From NCBI GenBank assembly GCA_937995505.1, contig CALKJV010000127.1, forward strand, positions 1-5,389: a DNA stretch of 5,389 nucleotides, in the 5' to 3' direction. This DNA comes from an uncultured Bacteroidia bacterium. GTDB taxonomy: Bacteria > Bacteroidota > Bacteroidia > SpSt-205. A model generated the notes under the pieces. It saw only the letters and a list, made by a program, of their open reading frames with translations. It did not search any database and was not told the DNA's origin. This document shows positions 1-5,389 of the stretch, in pieces. Position 1 is the stretch's first letter, and each line of letters starts with the position of its first letter. A program made the translations under genes and the position numbers.

Positions 1-1907
1 TGCGGGGTGGTAAGCGGTACCGTTTCTTGCGATAAGGCGGCAACTTCTAGCCCGTAAGCGTTAGGTACAGGAAGCGACAGCTTATCTAATAGCTGGTAGA
101 GCTGTAAGGCAAGCCGTTCTCTGGGGGAAAAGCGGGCGTCAAACTGCACAGCCCGCCGCACGAAAAGAAAACGGAAGTCCCCAGTCTGTCCGAAGCGCCG
201 TAGGTTGGGGTAAGGGCTCAGAAGGTCTACCTCCCCTGCGCGATGTAGGCGATCTACCACCTGCCGCAAAAGAAGCCCTACCCGAGGCTGCAGCTTAAAG
301 CCTAAGTAAAAATCTATCCGATATAGCCGGCCAGGCACGTAGGTATGCAGCTGGTAGGAGGCTTCATAGGGCTTTTCACTTACGGCTACATGCACAAACC
401 AGTAGGTTCGGGCGCGTTTCGGCTGTCGGGAGAGGATAGCATAGAGCACGCGATGCTCCATTTTGTGGGGCGCGGGGCTAGCCACGAGGGCAACGAGATG
501 GGTGGCATAATAGGGCAACTGCTCCTCATCCGATAGGGCGAGCAGACGCTCTACATAAGGCGCAAAGTCTACGCTGTCGGAGAAGCGGCGTTTCACGCTT
601 TCGCCCCAAACCCATAGGCCCATGCCTACTATCACAAAGCTCCCTAAGAGTAAGGCCATCCAGCCCCCCTCGGGTAGCTTATGAAGGTTGGCCCGCAGGA
701 AAAAAAGCTCTATCGGAACATACACCAGCAGGATAGCGATAGCGAGGTACCGGAGCCGCCGTACTCGCCACCACAGATACGTAGCGAAAAAGGTACTGGT
801 AATCAGGAGGCTAATGTTGATGGCTAGCCCGTAGGCGGCTTCCATGGCGCTGGAGCGGCGCAGCACAAGCACAATCCCCAGGACAAACACCATGAGGGTC
901 CAGTTAATGAAGGGAACATACATCTGGCTGCGGGCAGAGGCCGGGTAGAGCACGCGCAGGCGGGGCCAAAAGCCCAGTCGGTTAGCTTCGCTGAAGAGCG
1001 TGTAAGCGCCGGTGATGACCGCCTGGCTAGCAATGATGGTGGCAGCGGTAGCCAGTCCTACACCGAAAAAGAGCCACCCCTCGGGTAACATAGCGAAGAA
1101 GGGTTTTTCTGCGGAACCGAGCACGGCGCCGGAGCGATAGGTGAGCATCCAAGCCCCCTGACCGAAATACGAGAGAAGCAGGGCAGGCTTCACGAGCCCC
1201 CAAGCAATCCGAGTAGAGGACCGCCCCACATGTCCCATATCTGCATAGAGCGCTTCTACCCCCGTGATGGTCAGAAAGACCGCACCGACAATCCCTACCG
1301 ACTCTGGCGCAGTGGTCAGGAGCTCCCACGCCCAGCGCGGATTAAGCGCCAAGAGCACCTGGGGCGCTTCCCACATGCGCCAGGCCCCCATCCCGCCGAT
1401 AAATGTAAACCACAGGAGCATGATAGGCCCAAAAAATCGCCCCACCCATTCTGTACCAAACTGCTGTATCACAAAAAGACCTACAATAAGGGCCAGGACG
1501 ATGGGTACGGTTTGGAGGTTGGGCAGGTGCAGTTCTAAGCCCTCAATAGCCGACGAGACCGATATAGCTGGTGTAAAGATGGAATCGGAGAAGAGCATCG
1601 CAGCCCCTATCACCACAAAGGGCACCGACCATGGCGCGAAGCGCCGAATAAGCGAGTAGATAGCGAAAATGCCACCTTCTCCGTGATTGTCTGCCCGTAA
1701 GACGAGAGAGACGTACTTGACAGAGACGACAAGGGTAAGGGTCCAGAAAACCAGCGAGAGTCCCCCGAGCACGAGGGTCTCCTCAATGACCCGGCCCCGC
1801 ACCATCGCATCTAAGGCATACAGCGGTGAGGTGCCAATATCCCCAAAAACAATCCCTAAGGCTAGTAGCGTGCCTGCCCAGCGGCTATTTACAGGAGACT
1901 GTCCCAT
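1..1907 (-). CDS. kup: Kup-family potassium uptake transporter (3' end cut by window edge)
   Basis: This encodes an inner-membrane potassium importer of the KUP/HAK/KT family, which is thought to work as a K+/H+ symporter. Reading from the ATG at 1907, 635 codons stay open to the window edge without a stop or frameshift. The family signature GDIGTSPLYAL lies at residues 22-32, with the conserved TM1 aspartate at D23. Other family blocks are RADNHGEGGIFA (71-82), TPAISVSSAIEGL (112-124), QQFGTEWVGRFFGPIM (148-163), VEALYADMGHVGR (217-229), YFGQGA (247-252) and ATIIASQAVITGAYTL (289-304). By eye there are about twelve hydrophobic segments between residues 13 and 433. A soluble tail follows from about 440, including PKRARTYWFVHV (496-507) and GDFRFLFVRR (576-585), as in Bacteroidota Kup proteins. 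E. coli Kup is 622 residues, so only a short tail should be missing. The start overlaps the helicase end by 23 bases and has no visible Shine-Dalgarno. Residues 107-111 (SDSIF) depart from the usual (G/A)DG(V/I)I. Identification is firm; ion preference is inferred from the family. Confidence 0.95.
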   Translation of the reverse strand, partial: MGQSPVNSRWAGTLLALGIVFGDIGTSPLYALDAMVRGRVIEETLVLGGLSLVFWTLTLVVSVKYVSLVLRADNHGEGGIFAIYSLIRRFAPWSVPFVVIGAAMLFSDSIFTPAISVSSAIEGLELHLPNLQTVPIVLALIVGLFVIQQFGTEWVGRFFGPIMLLWFTFIGGMGAWRMWEAPQVLLALNPRWAWELLTTAPESVGIVGAVFLTITGVEALYADMGHVGRSSTRIAWGLVKPALLLSYFGQGAWMLTYRSGAVLGSAEKPFFAMLPEGWLFFGVGLATAATIIASQAVITGAYTLFSEANRLGFWPRLRVLYPASARSQMYVPFINWTLMVFVLGIVLVLRRSSAMEAAYGLAINISLLITSTFFATYLWWRVRRLRYLAIAILLVYVPIELFFLRANLHKLPEGGWMALLLGSFVIVGMGLWVWGESVKRRFSDSVDFAPYVERLLALSDEEQLPYYATHLVALVASPAPHKMEHRVLYAILSRQPKRARTYWFVHVAVSEKPYEASYQLHTYVPGRLYRIDFYLGFKLQPRVGLLLRQVVDRLHRAGEVDLLSPYPNLRRFGQTGDFRFLFVRRAVQFDARFSPRERLALQLYQLLDKLSLPVPNAYGLEVAALSQETVPLTTP

Positions 1908-4104
1908 CGGGCTTATATACTTGTGTCCAGAAGCCTGCCCAGGTATTGAGGTCTTTATAGCCAGGACCCCTGGGCTCTTTTGCTATCAAAAATAGGAATT
2001 CCCTCGGCCGGGTCGTGGCTACGTAATGGAGATTGACATTTTGTATTGCTTCGGTGATGTAAGCCTCGGTGTACAGCGCATCAAGGGCAGGGGTATTACT
2101 GGAGAGCGCGAGCGGCAGTTCCCATGTCGCCTCCGAGGCCAAATCTTTTACCCCTTGCAACGCCTGGGCAAGGGAAGTAGGCACAAGCGCTTTGGGTATC
2201 CGCTGCCAGGTAGGATTTTTATTTTTGGGGGAGTTAGAGGCCCGGAAAAGGAGCCAGGAAGCAAAAGGTAGAATAACCACATCCCAAGCTAAGCCCTTAG
2301 CCTTGTGAATAGTCAGTACAGGATAAACTCCCTCTGTAGGCGGGAGGTTCAGCACAATTTTCCTAATCCGAATACGCCACCAGCGAAGTACCTCCGTAAG
2401 GCCGTTAAAGGGATGTTTAGCAAGAAAATTATACAGCTCAGATAAGAAGACCTCCCAAAAAGGCTTATGCTTAGGATAGTTTTTTAGCCATGTATCCCTG
2501 ACCTTCTGAAAAGCGCCCCACTTCTCTAAGTAAGAGGTCGGACGCTGAGTGAAGGAGCTCTTAACCTCCGACAAAGCTTGATAAATTTCCAGGTAGCTAG
2601 GCTGCTGGAGCAAAAAGAACTCTTCTACAGAGCGGGGGCTGGTAGGAGCTGCTTGAACGTTCGGCAGCTCCAAGAGCGCCATAGTAGCCGCTAAGGTAGT
2701 GCAGGTCTCCAGCTTGACAGATTGAACCTGTAAGTTATAGGTGGGTAGAAGCCGAAAAAGGGTCAAAATCTCCTCATTTTTCCGAACAAGAAATGCAGTT
2801 TTCTCCGGAGGAATACCCTTATGCTTCAGTCGCATTAAGATATTCTCCAGCTTGTCTTGGAGCTCCGTCTCCTCTGCCTTAGCGTCTAAACGGACGATTT
2901 CCACGTAATAGTCATCCGGGTATTTCGGCGAGCGCTGGACCTTTTGACAGACGGTCCTGCAGTCATAGAGCTTTTGAAGCTCGTTGAGGAGCAGACGGCG
3001 CCGTCTGAGAGAAGGTTCTTCTTTTTTACGGGACTTTTTCAGAGAGTCTGAGAGAATATAGGGCAAACGAGTATAGAGATTATTATTGAATTCCACAATA
3101 AACTCATGACTTCTGTAGTTGGTGTCCAGGAAAATTATATTTTGTTCATCAGCTTTTTCTGTAAAGCGGAGCAGCTGGCGAAAGTCGGCATCACGCCAAG
3201 CATAAATGGACTGCTTGGGGTCGCCGATGAGGGTAATCCAGCCCCCCCTACTCTGCAGCTCTTCAAAGATAGGATTCAGAATCTCCCACTGGGCTGGGCT
3301 TGTATCCTGGGCTTCGTCTACAAAGAGCTGACTGAAGTACGCCTGTTCTGACAGAAGGAAAGCGGCGTTTCGGGCGACCAGCTGCACTACAGCTTGCATG
3401 TCTGAGAGGAAGTACTTTCGGGCAGACTCCCGATACGCCTGCATAGCTTGATAGACCCATTTCGCCAGGGCGGCTTCGCTTCGGTGGAGGGGCAAAGCCT
3501 CGTACCAGGGGAGTTCCTCGCTGGAAGGGGTTTTGAGCTGAGAGACCCACTCGTAAAGGGCAAGCCGTATCCGACTGCGTAGGGGGCCTTCTTCCAGCTG
3601 CGCCTCCACAGCCTTTTGAAGAAGCTGCTCAGGAAAAATCCGACGGCCCTTTTCCTGGAGATGCGTCTGAAGCGCTCTTTGAAGTACCCGCAAAAGCCTC
3701 GGCTCAGAAAGTCGAGCCAGCATAGCCTCCACTATGTTATAGGTGGCTTCGGCGGTATCTTGATTCTCTACGATGAGGGAGGCGTAAGCCGGCAAACCCA
3801 AAATAGGCGCTAAACGGTAATACACCTCCCGTATAAAAGCATCTATTGTGCTTGTAAAAAGCGGCGCCTGCCCCAAGATAATCTGACGAAGGAGCTCAGA
3901 GTTATTCTGTTTATAAGCTTTTTGGAGGATGCGTTCACGCAATTCGGCTGCGGCATTGCGAGTAAAGGTTATGGCAAAGACGCCTTCTTGGGAGGCAGAG
4001 GTAGGGCGAGCGCCAAGGGTCTCCTGGAGGGCAGAGAGGGCGTAGGTAGCGAGGCTTTCGGTTTTGCCGGAGCCAGCAGAAGCCAGTACGACTCGCAGAG
4101 GCAT
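1885..4104 (-). CDS. UvrD/AddA-like superfamily 1 DNA helicase without a C-terminal nuclease domain
   Basis: This is a 739-residue ATP-dependent DNA helicase of the UvrD/RecB/AddA type, probably acting in double-strand-break or recombinational repair in the cytoplasm. All core SF1A motifs are visible: Walker A ASAGSGKT (8-15), motif Ia AITFTRNAAAELRERI (44-59), STIDAF (85-90), Walker B VDEAQDTS (262-269), motif III LIGDPKQSIYAWRDAD (292-307), motif IV LDTNYRS (326-332), motif V TIHKAKGLAWDVVILP (598-613) and motif VI YVATTRPRE (694-702) with the expected arginine R699. The closest family I recall is the Bacteroidota AddA-like helicase, usually around 1000 residues or more with a C-terminal PD-(D/E)XK nuclease. 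This protein stops about 40 residues after motif VI, so the nuclease is absent. A basic stretch (356-370, rich in K and R) follows motif IV. The ATG at 4104 puts Walker A near residue 8, as is normal for the family. An upstream in-frame ATG at 4239 would add 45 residues with no family features and overlap the previous gene. The stop is TAG, inside the start of kup. No AddB-like partner is in the window. Confidence 0.9.
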   Translation of the reverse strand: MPLRVVLASAGSGKTESLATYALSALQETLGARPTSASQEGVFAITFTRNAAAELRERILQKAYKQNNSELLRQIILGQAPLFTSTIDAFIREVYYRLAPILGLPAYASLIVENQDTAEATYNIVEAMLARLSEPRLLRVLQRALQTHLQEKGRRIFPEQLLQKAVEAQLEEGPLRSRIRLALYEWVSQLKTPSSEELPWYEALPLHRSEAALAKWVYQAMQAYRESARKYFLSDMQAVVQLVARNAAFLLSEQAYFSQLFVDEAQDTSPAQWEILNPIFEELQSRGGWITLIGDPKQSIYAWRDADFRQLLRFTEKADEQNIIFLDTNYRSHEFIVEFNNNLYTRLPYILSDSLKKSRKKEEPSLRRRRLLLNELQKLYDCRTVCQKVQRSPKYPDDYYVEIVRLDAKAEETELQDKLENILMRLKHKGIPPEKTAFLVRKNEEILTLFRLLPTYNLQVQSVKLETCTTLAATMALLELPNVQAAPTSPRSVEEFFLLQQPSYLEIYQALSEVKSSFTQRPTSYLEKWGAFQKVRDTWLKNYPKHKPFWEVFLSELYNFLAKHPFNGLTEVLRWWRIRIRKIVLNLPPTEGVYPVLTIHKAKGLAWDVVILPFASWLLFRASNSPKNKNPTWQRIPKALVPTSLAQALQGVKDLASEATWELPLALSSNTPALDALYTEAYITEAIQNVNLHYVATTRPREFLFLIAKEPRGPGYKDLNTWAGFWTQVYKPDGTVSCK

Positions 4105-4105
4105 A

Positions 4106-5008
4106 TCAGAGTTCAGGTTGCATAAGGGCGATTTGCCGCAGGGCTTCTTGTGTAGAGTGAGGGATATACCCCAAGGCTCTGGCTTTCTCAATGGAGAGCG
4201 GGCTATACGGGGGGCGAGGGGCCGGCGCTCGCCATTCACGCTCTGTGGCCGGCTCTAAAAGGGATTCTGAAAGCCCCCAAACCTGCGCTATCGCCTGACC
4301 GAAAGAGTAAGGGGTCTCTATATCAGGTCCACTTAGGTGATAGATCCCCTGTGCGCCCTTCTCTGCTAAAAGCCAAAGCCCCTCGGCCACATCATGCGCC
4401 CAAGAGGGCGTGCGAAACTGATCTGTAAATAGGCTCATGGATTGACCGCGCCGCAGCTGCGTAATGATGCGAGTAAGGATATTGTCTCGGGCTGCAGTGG
4501 GAGCTATCCCATACACTAATGCGGTGCGGGCTATGGCCCATGGTCCGGGATAGTGCCGTACCCACGCTTCTGCGGCTAGCTTGCTAGCCCCGTACACCGA
4601 AAGCGGGGCTTCGTAATCCCCTTCTACATACGGACGGCGCACCACTGGAAAGCCATCATACACAAAGTCGGTTGAAACGAAGATAAAATGCGTCTGCGGC
4701 CGCAAGGCCTGCAAGGCACCCAGAAGGTATCGGGTAGCGGTTACATTGTGTAGCCAACAGAGGAAAGGGTTTTCTTGGCAGGCATCTACAAGCGTCATAG
4801 CGGCACTATGAATGACCACTTCAGGCTGAGCCCACTGAACAAGCGCCTGCACCACTTCGGGGTCGGTGAGGTCTGCAGACTGGTAGGGCACCTCCGACAG
4901 AAAAGCCTCTCCCCGTGCCGTGAGAAAGAGTTCGGCCCCTCGGCTAAGCCCCACCTTCGTCAAGTGATACCCTAATAGACCCCGAGCTCCCGTGACTAAG
5001 ATGCGCAC
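4106..5008 (-). CDS. RmlD-family SDR NAD(P)-dependent sugar reductase/epimerase-like protein
   Basis: This is a 300-residue extended short-chain dehydrogenase of the RmlD (dTDP-4-dehydrorhamnose reductase) superfamily, predicted to be cytoplasmic. The N terminus is a Rossmann nucleotide-binding fold with TGARGLLG (6-13), giving the GxxGxxG glycines G7, G10 and G13. HSAAMTLVDACQ (67-78) matches the family block around N/H-AA-x-T-x-VD. STDFVYDG (112-119) is the RmlD signature region, and YGASK (139-143) supplies the catalytic Y139 and K143. FRTPSWAHDVAEGL (198-211) and RPPYSPLSIEKARALGY (265-281) match the substrate-side segments of RmlD proteins. Length is normal. The start is GTG at 5008, giving MRILVTG directly into the first beta strand. 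No other rhamnose-pathway gene (RmlA, B or C) is visible, so dTDP-rhamnose synthesis is only one option. Bacteroidota carry many RmlD-like SDRs of unknown substrate. It is the first gene of the minus-strand cluster, immediately behind the TAnnTTTG box at 5013-5020. Its TGA stop is one base before the helicase ATG. Confidence 0.9.
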   Translation of the reverse strand: MRILVTGARGLLGYHLTKVGLSRGAELFLTARGEAFLSEVPYQSADLTDPEVVQALVQWAQPEVVIHSAAMTLVDACQENPFLCWLHNVTATRYLLGALQALRPQTHFIFVSTDFVYDGFPVVRRPYVEGDYEAPLSVYGASKLAAEAWVRHYPGPWAIARTALVYGIAPTAARDNILTRIITQLRRGQSMSLFTDQFRTPSWAHDVAEGLWLLAEKGAQGIYHLSGPDIETPYSFGQAIAQVWGLSESLLEPATEREWRAPAPRPPYSPLSIEKARALGYIPHSTQEALRQIALMQPEL

Positions 5009-5012
5009 GATA

Positions 5013-5020
5013 CAAACTTA
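5013..5020 (-). promoter_or_regulatory. Predicted Bacteroidota -7 promoter box for the SDR-helicase-kup cluster
   Basis: Read on the minus strand this is TAAGTTTG, a full match to TAnnTTTG. It ends four bases before the GTG at 5008, so the SDR transcript is predicted to start at or next to its start codon. No -33 TTTG is seen at the usual 17-23 base spacing; the sequence there is GC-rich. No TAnnTTTG match was seen just upstream of the helicase or kup, so this is the only candidate promoter for all three minus-strand genes. Confidence 0.6.
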
Positions 5021-5030
5021 CGGCAAAAGG

Positions 5031-5038
5031 TATCTTTG
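5031..5038 (+). promoter_or_regulatory. Predicted Bacteroidota -7 promoter box for the Mur ligase gene
   Basis: TATCTTTG matches the Bacteroidota sigma-ABfr -7 consensus TAnnTTTG at all six fixed positions. It ends six bases before the GTG start at 5045, so transcription should begin at or just before the start codon. No TTTG or TTG is seen at the usual -33 position, which would fall around 5005-5012, within or beside the divergent SDR start. The match and its position are seen; promoter function and a leaderless or very short leader are inferred. Confidence 0.6.
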
Positions 5039-5044
5039 CGCGGG

Positions 5045-5389
5045 GTGCGGCGAGTGCATATTATCGGCATAGGAGGCAGCGTGATGCACGCCCTAGCGCT
5101 GCATCTGCGGCAGCAGGGATATGAGGTCTCGGGCTCTGACGACCGTATTACCGAGCCGGCTCGGGGTCATTTAGCTCAGGCAGGCCTTTTGCCACTGGCA
5201 GAAGGATGGTATCCCGAAAAGATCCAACCTGACATAGACCTGGTTATCGTGGGCATGCACGCCCGCCCCGATAATCCAGAGCTGGTGCAAGCTCGAGCCT
5301 TGGGGCGGGTGATATGGGATATGCCTACCTACCTCGCACGCGCTACCACCCATAAGCACCGCATCGTAGTAGCTGGCAGCCACGGCAAA
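5045..5389 (+). CDS. mpl: Mpl-type Mur ligase, N-terminal domain (3' end cut by window edge)
   Basis: The first 115 codons encode the N-terminal domain of a Mur ligase, most likely UDP-N-acetylmuramate:L-alanyl-gamma-D-glutamyl-meso-diaminopimelate ligase (Mpl). Mpl reattaches recycled murein tripeptide to UDP-MurNAc in the cytoplasm. The glycine-rich nucleotide-binding loop IIGIGGSVMHALAL lies at residues 6-19, followed by GSDDRITEP (30-38). GWYPEKI (54-60) and GMHARPDNPEL (70-80) are blocks I associate with Bacteroidota Mpl proteins rather than MurC. The window ends inside the ATP-binding P-loop at GSHGK (111-115), which continues as GSHGKT in the family. The GTG at 5045 is preferred as start because it leaves only about one residue more than the usual M-(K/R)-I-H opening; the GTG at 5054 would remove part of the first strand. 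There is no Shine-Dalgarno. MurC is the main alternative, and the missing C-terminal two thirds would settle it. The gene is divergent from the SDR, only 36 bases apart. Confidence 0.85.
   Translation, partial: MRRVHIIGIGGSVMHALALHLRQQGYEVSGSDDRITEPARGHLAQAGLLPLAEGWYPEKIQPDIDLVIVGMHARPDNPELVQARALGRVIWDMPTYLARATTHKHRIVVAGSHGK

Noticed and set aside
345..1995. Several plus- and minus-strand open frames of 60-130 codons lying over kup.
   Set aside because: The 635-codon Kup frame is continuous and carries all family motifs. The others have low-complexity or arginine/proline-rich translations with no recognisable domain and are out-of-frame shadows.
3010..3027. Small hairpin (AGAAG/CTTCT) followed by a run of T on the plus strand, resembling an antisense terminator.
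   Set aside because: The stem is only five base pairs with low GC, and it lies antisense within the helicase where no plus-strand gene ends. The T run encodes lysine and glutamate codons on the minus strand.
4105..4239. Upstream in-frame ATG at 4239 that would lengthen the helicase by 45 residues.
   Set aside because: The extra residues look like the SDR gene read in another frame, have no family similarity, and would push Walker A to about residue 53. The ATG at 4104, one base after the SDR stop, places Walker A where the family has it.
3922..4258. Plus-strand open frames across the helicase/SDR junction.
   Set aside because: They are antisense to two well-supported proteins, have no recognisable domain and no promoter-like signal; treated as shadows.
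4574..4589. Inverted repeat GGCTAGC-TT-GCTAGCC.
   Set aside because: It falls exactly on the codons of the conserved YGASKLAA active-site segment of the SDR, so protein constraint plus codon choice explains it.
5023..5039. Short inverted repeat GCAAA/TTTGC around the Mur ligase -7 box, considered as an operator.
   Set aside because: Five-base arms with a seven-base gap are too weak, and the right arm is already explained by the TTTG of the promoter box.
1..5389. Search for a defence system, toxin-antitoxin pair, mobile element, CRISPR array, tRNA or riboswitch.
   Set aside because: Nearly every base is accounted for by four ordinary protein-coding genes. No repeats, transposase motifs, RNA-gene signatures or long non-coding stretches were seen.

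Overview
The window most likely comes from a member of the Bacteroidota or a close relative. The Kup-type transporter, the RmlD-like SDR, the UvrD/AddA-like helicase and the Mpl-like Mur ligase all resemble the Bacteroidota forms of their families (recalled family patterns, no search run). The only clear promoter-like signals are two copies of the Bacteroidota -7 consensus TAnnTTTG, and none of the starts has a convincing Shine-Dalgarno sequence. Base composition is moderate (GC around or slightly above half by eye), with a somewhat AT-richer stretch in the middle of the helicase gene. I cannot name a genus.

Layout. Three genes run leftward on the minus strand as a tight cluster: an RmlD-family NAD(P)-dependent reductase (5008 to 4106), a UvrD/AddA-like superfamily 1 helicase (4104 to 1885), and a Kup-family potassium transporter (1907 to beyond the left edge). 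The first two are separated by one base and the last two overlap by 23 bases, so they are almost certainly co-transcribed. A divergent gene on the plus strand starts at 5045 and runs off the right edge. It encodes the N-terminal domain of a Mur ligase of the Mpl type and is cut inside its ATP-binding loop.

The only non-coding DNA is the 36 bases between the two divergent starts (5009-5044). It holds two back-to-back TAnnTTTG boxes, one facing each way and each ending only 4 to 6 bases before a GTG start codon. Both transcripts are therefore predicted to be leaderless or nearly so.

The genes do not form an obvious pathway. The Mur ligase belongs to peptidoglycan recycling, the SDR resembles nucleotide-sugar reductases, the helicase belongs to DNA repair, and Kup takes up potassium. 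I see no mobile element, CRISPR array, RNA gene or defence cassette. The points most worth a second look are the compact divergent promoter, the helicase that ends soon after motif VI with no nuclease domain, and substitutions in a conserved Kup motif. I do not see a previously undescribed system here.
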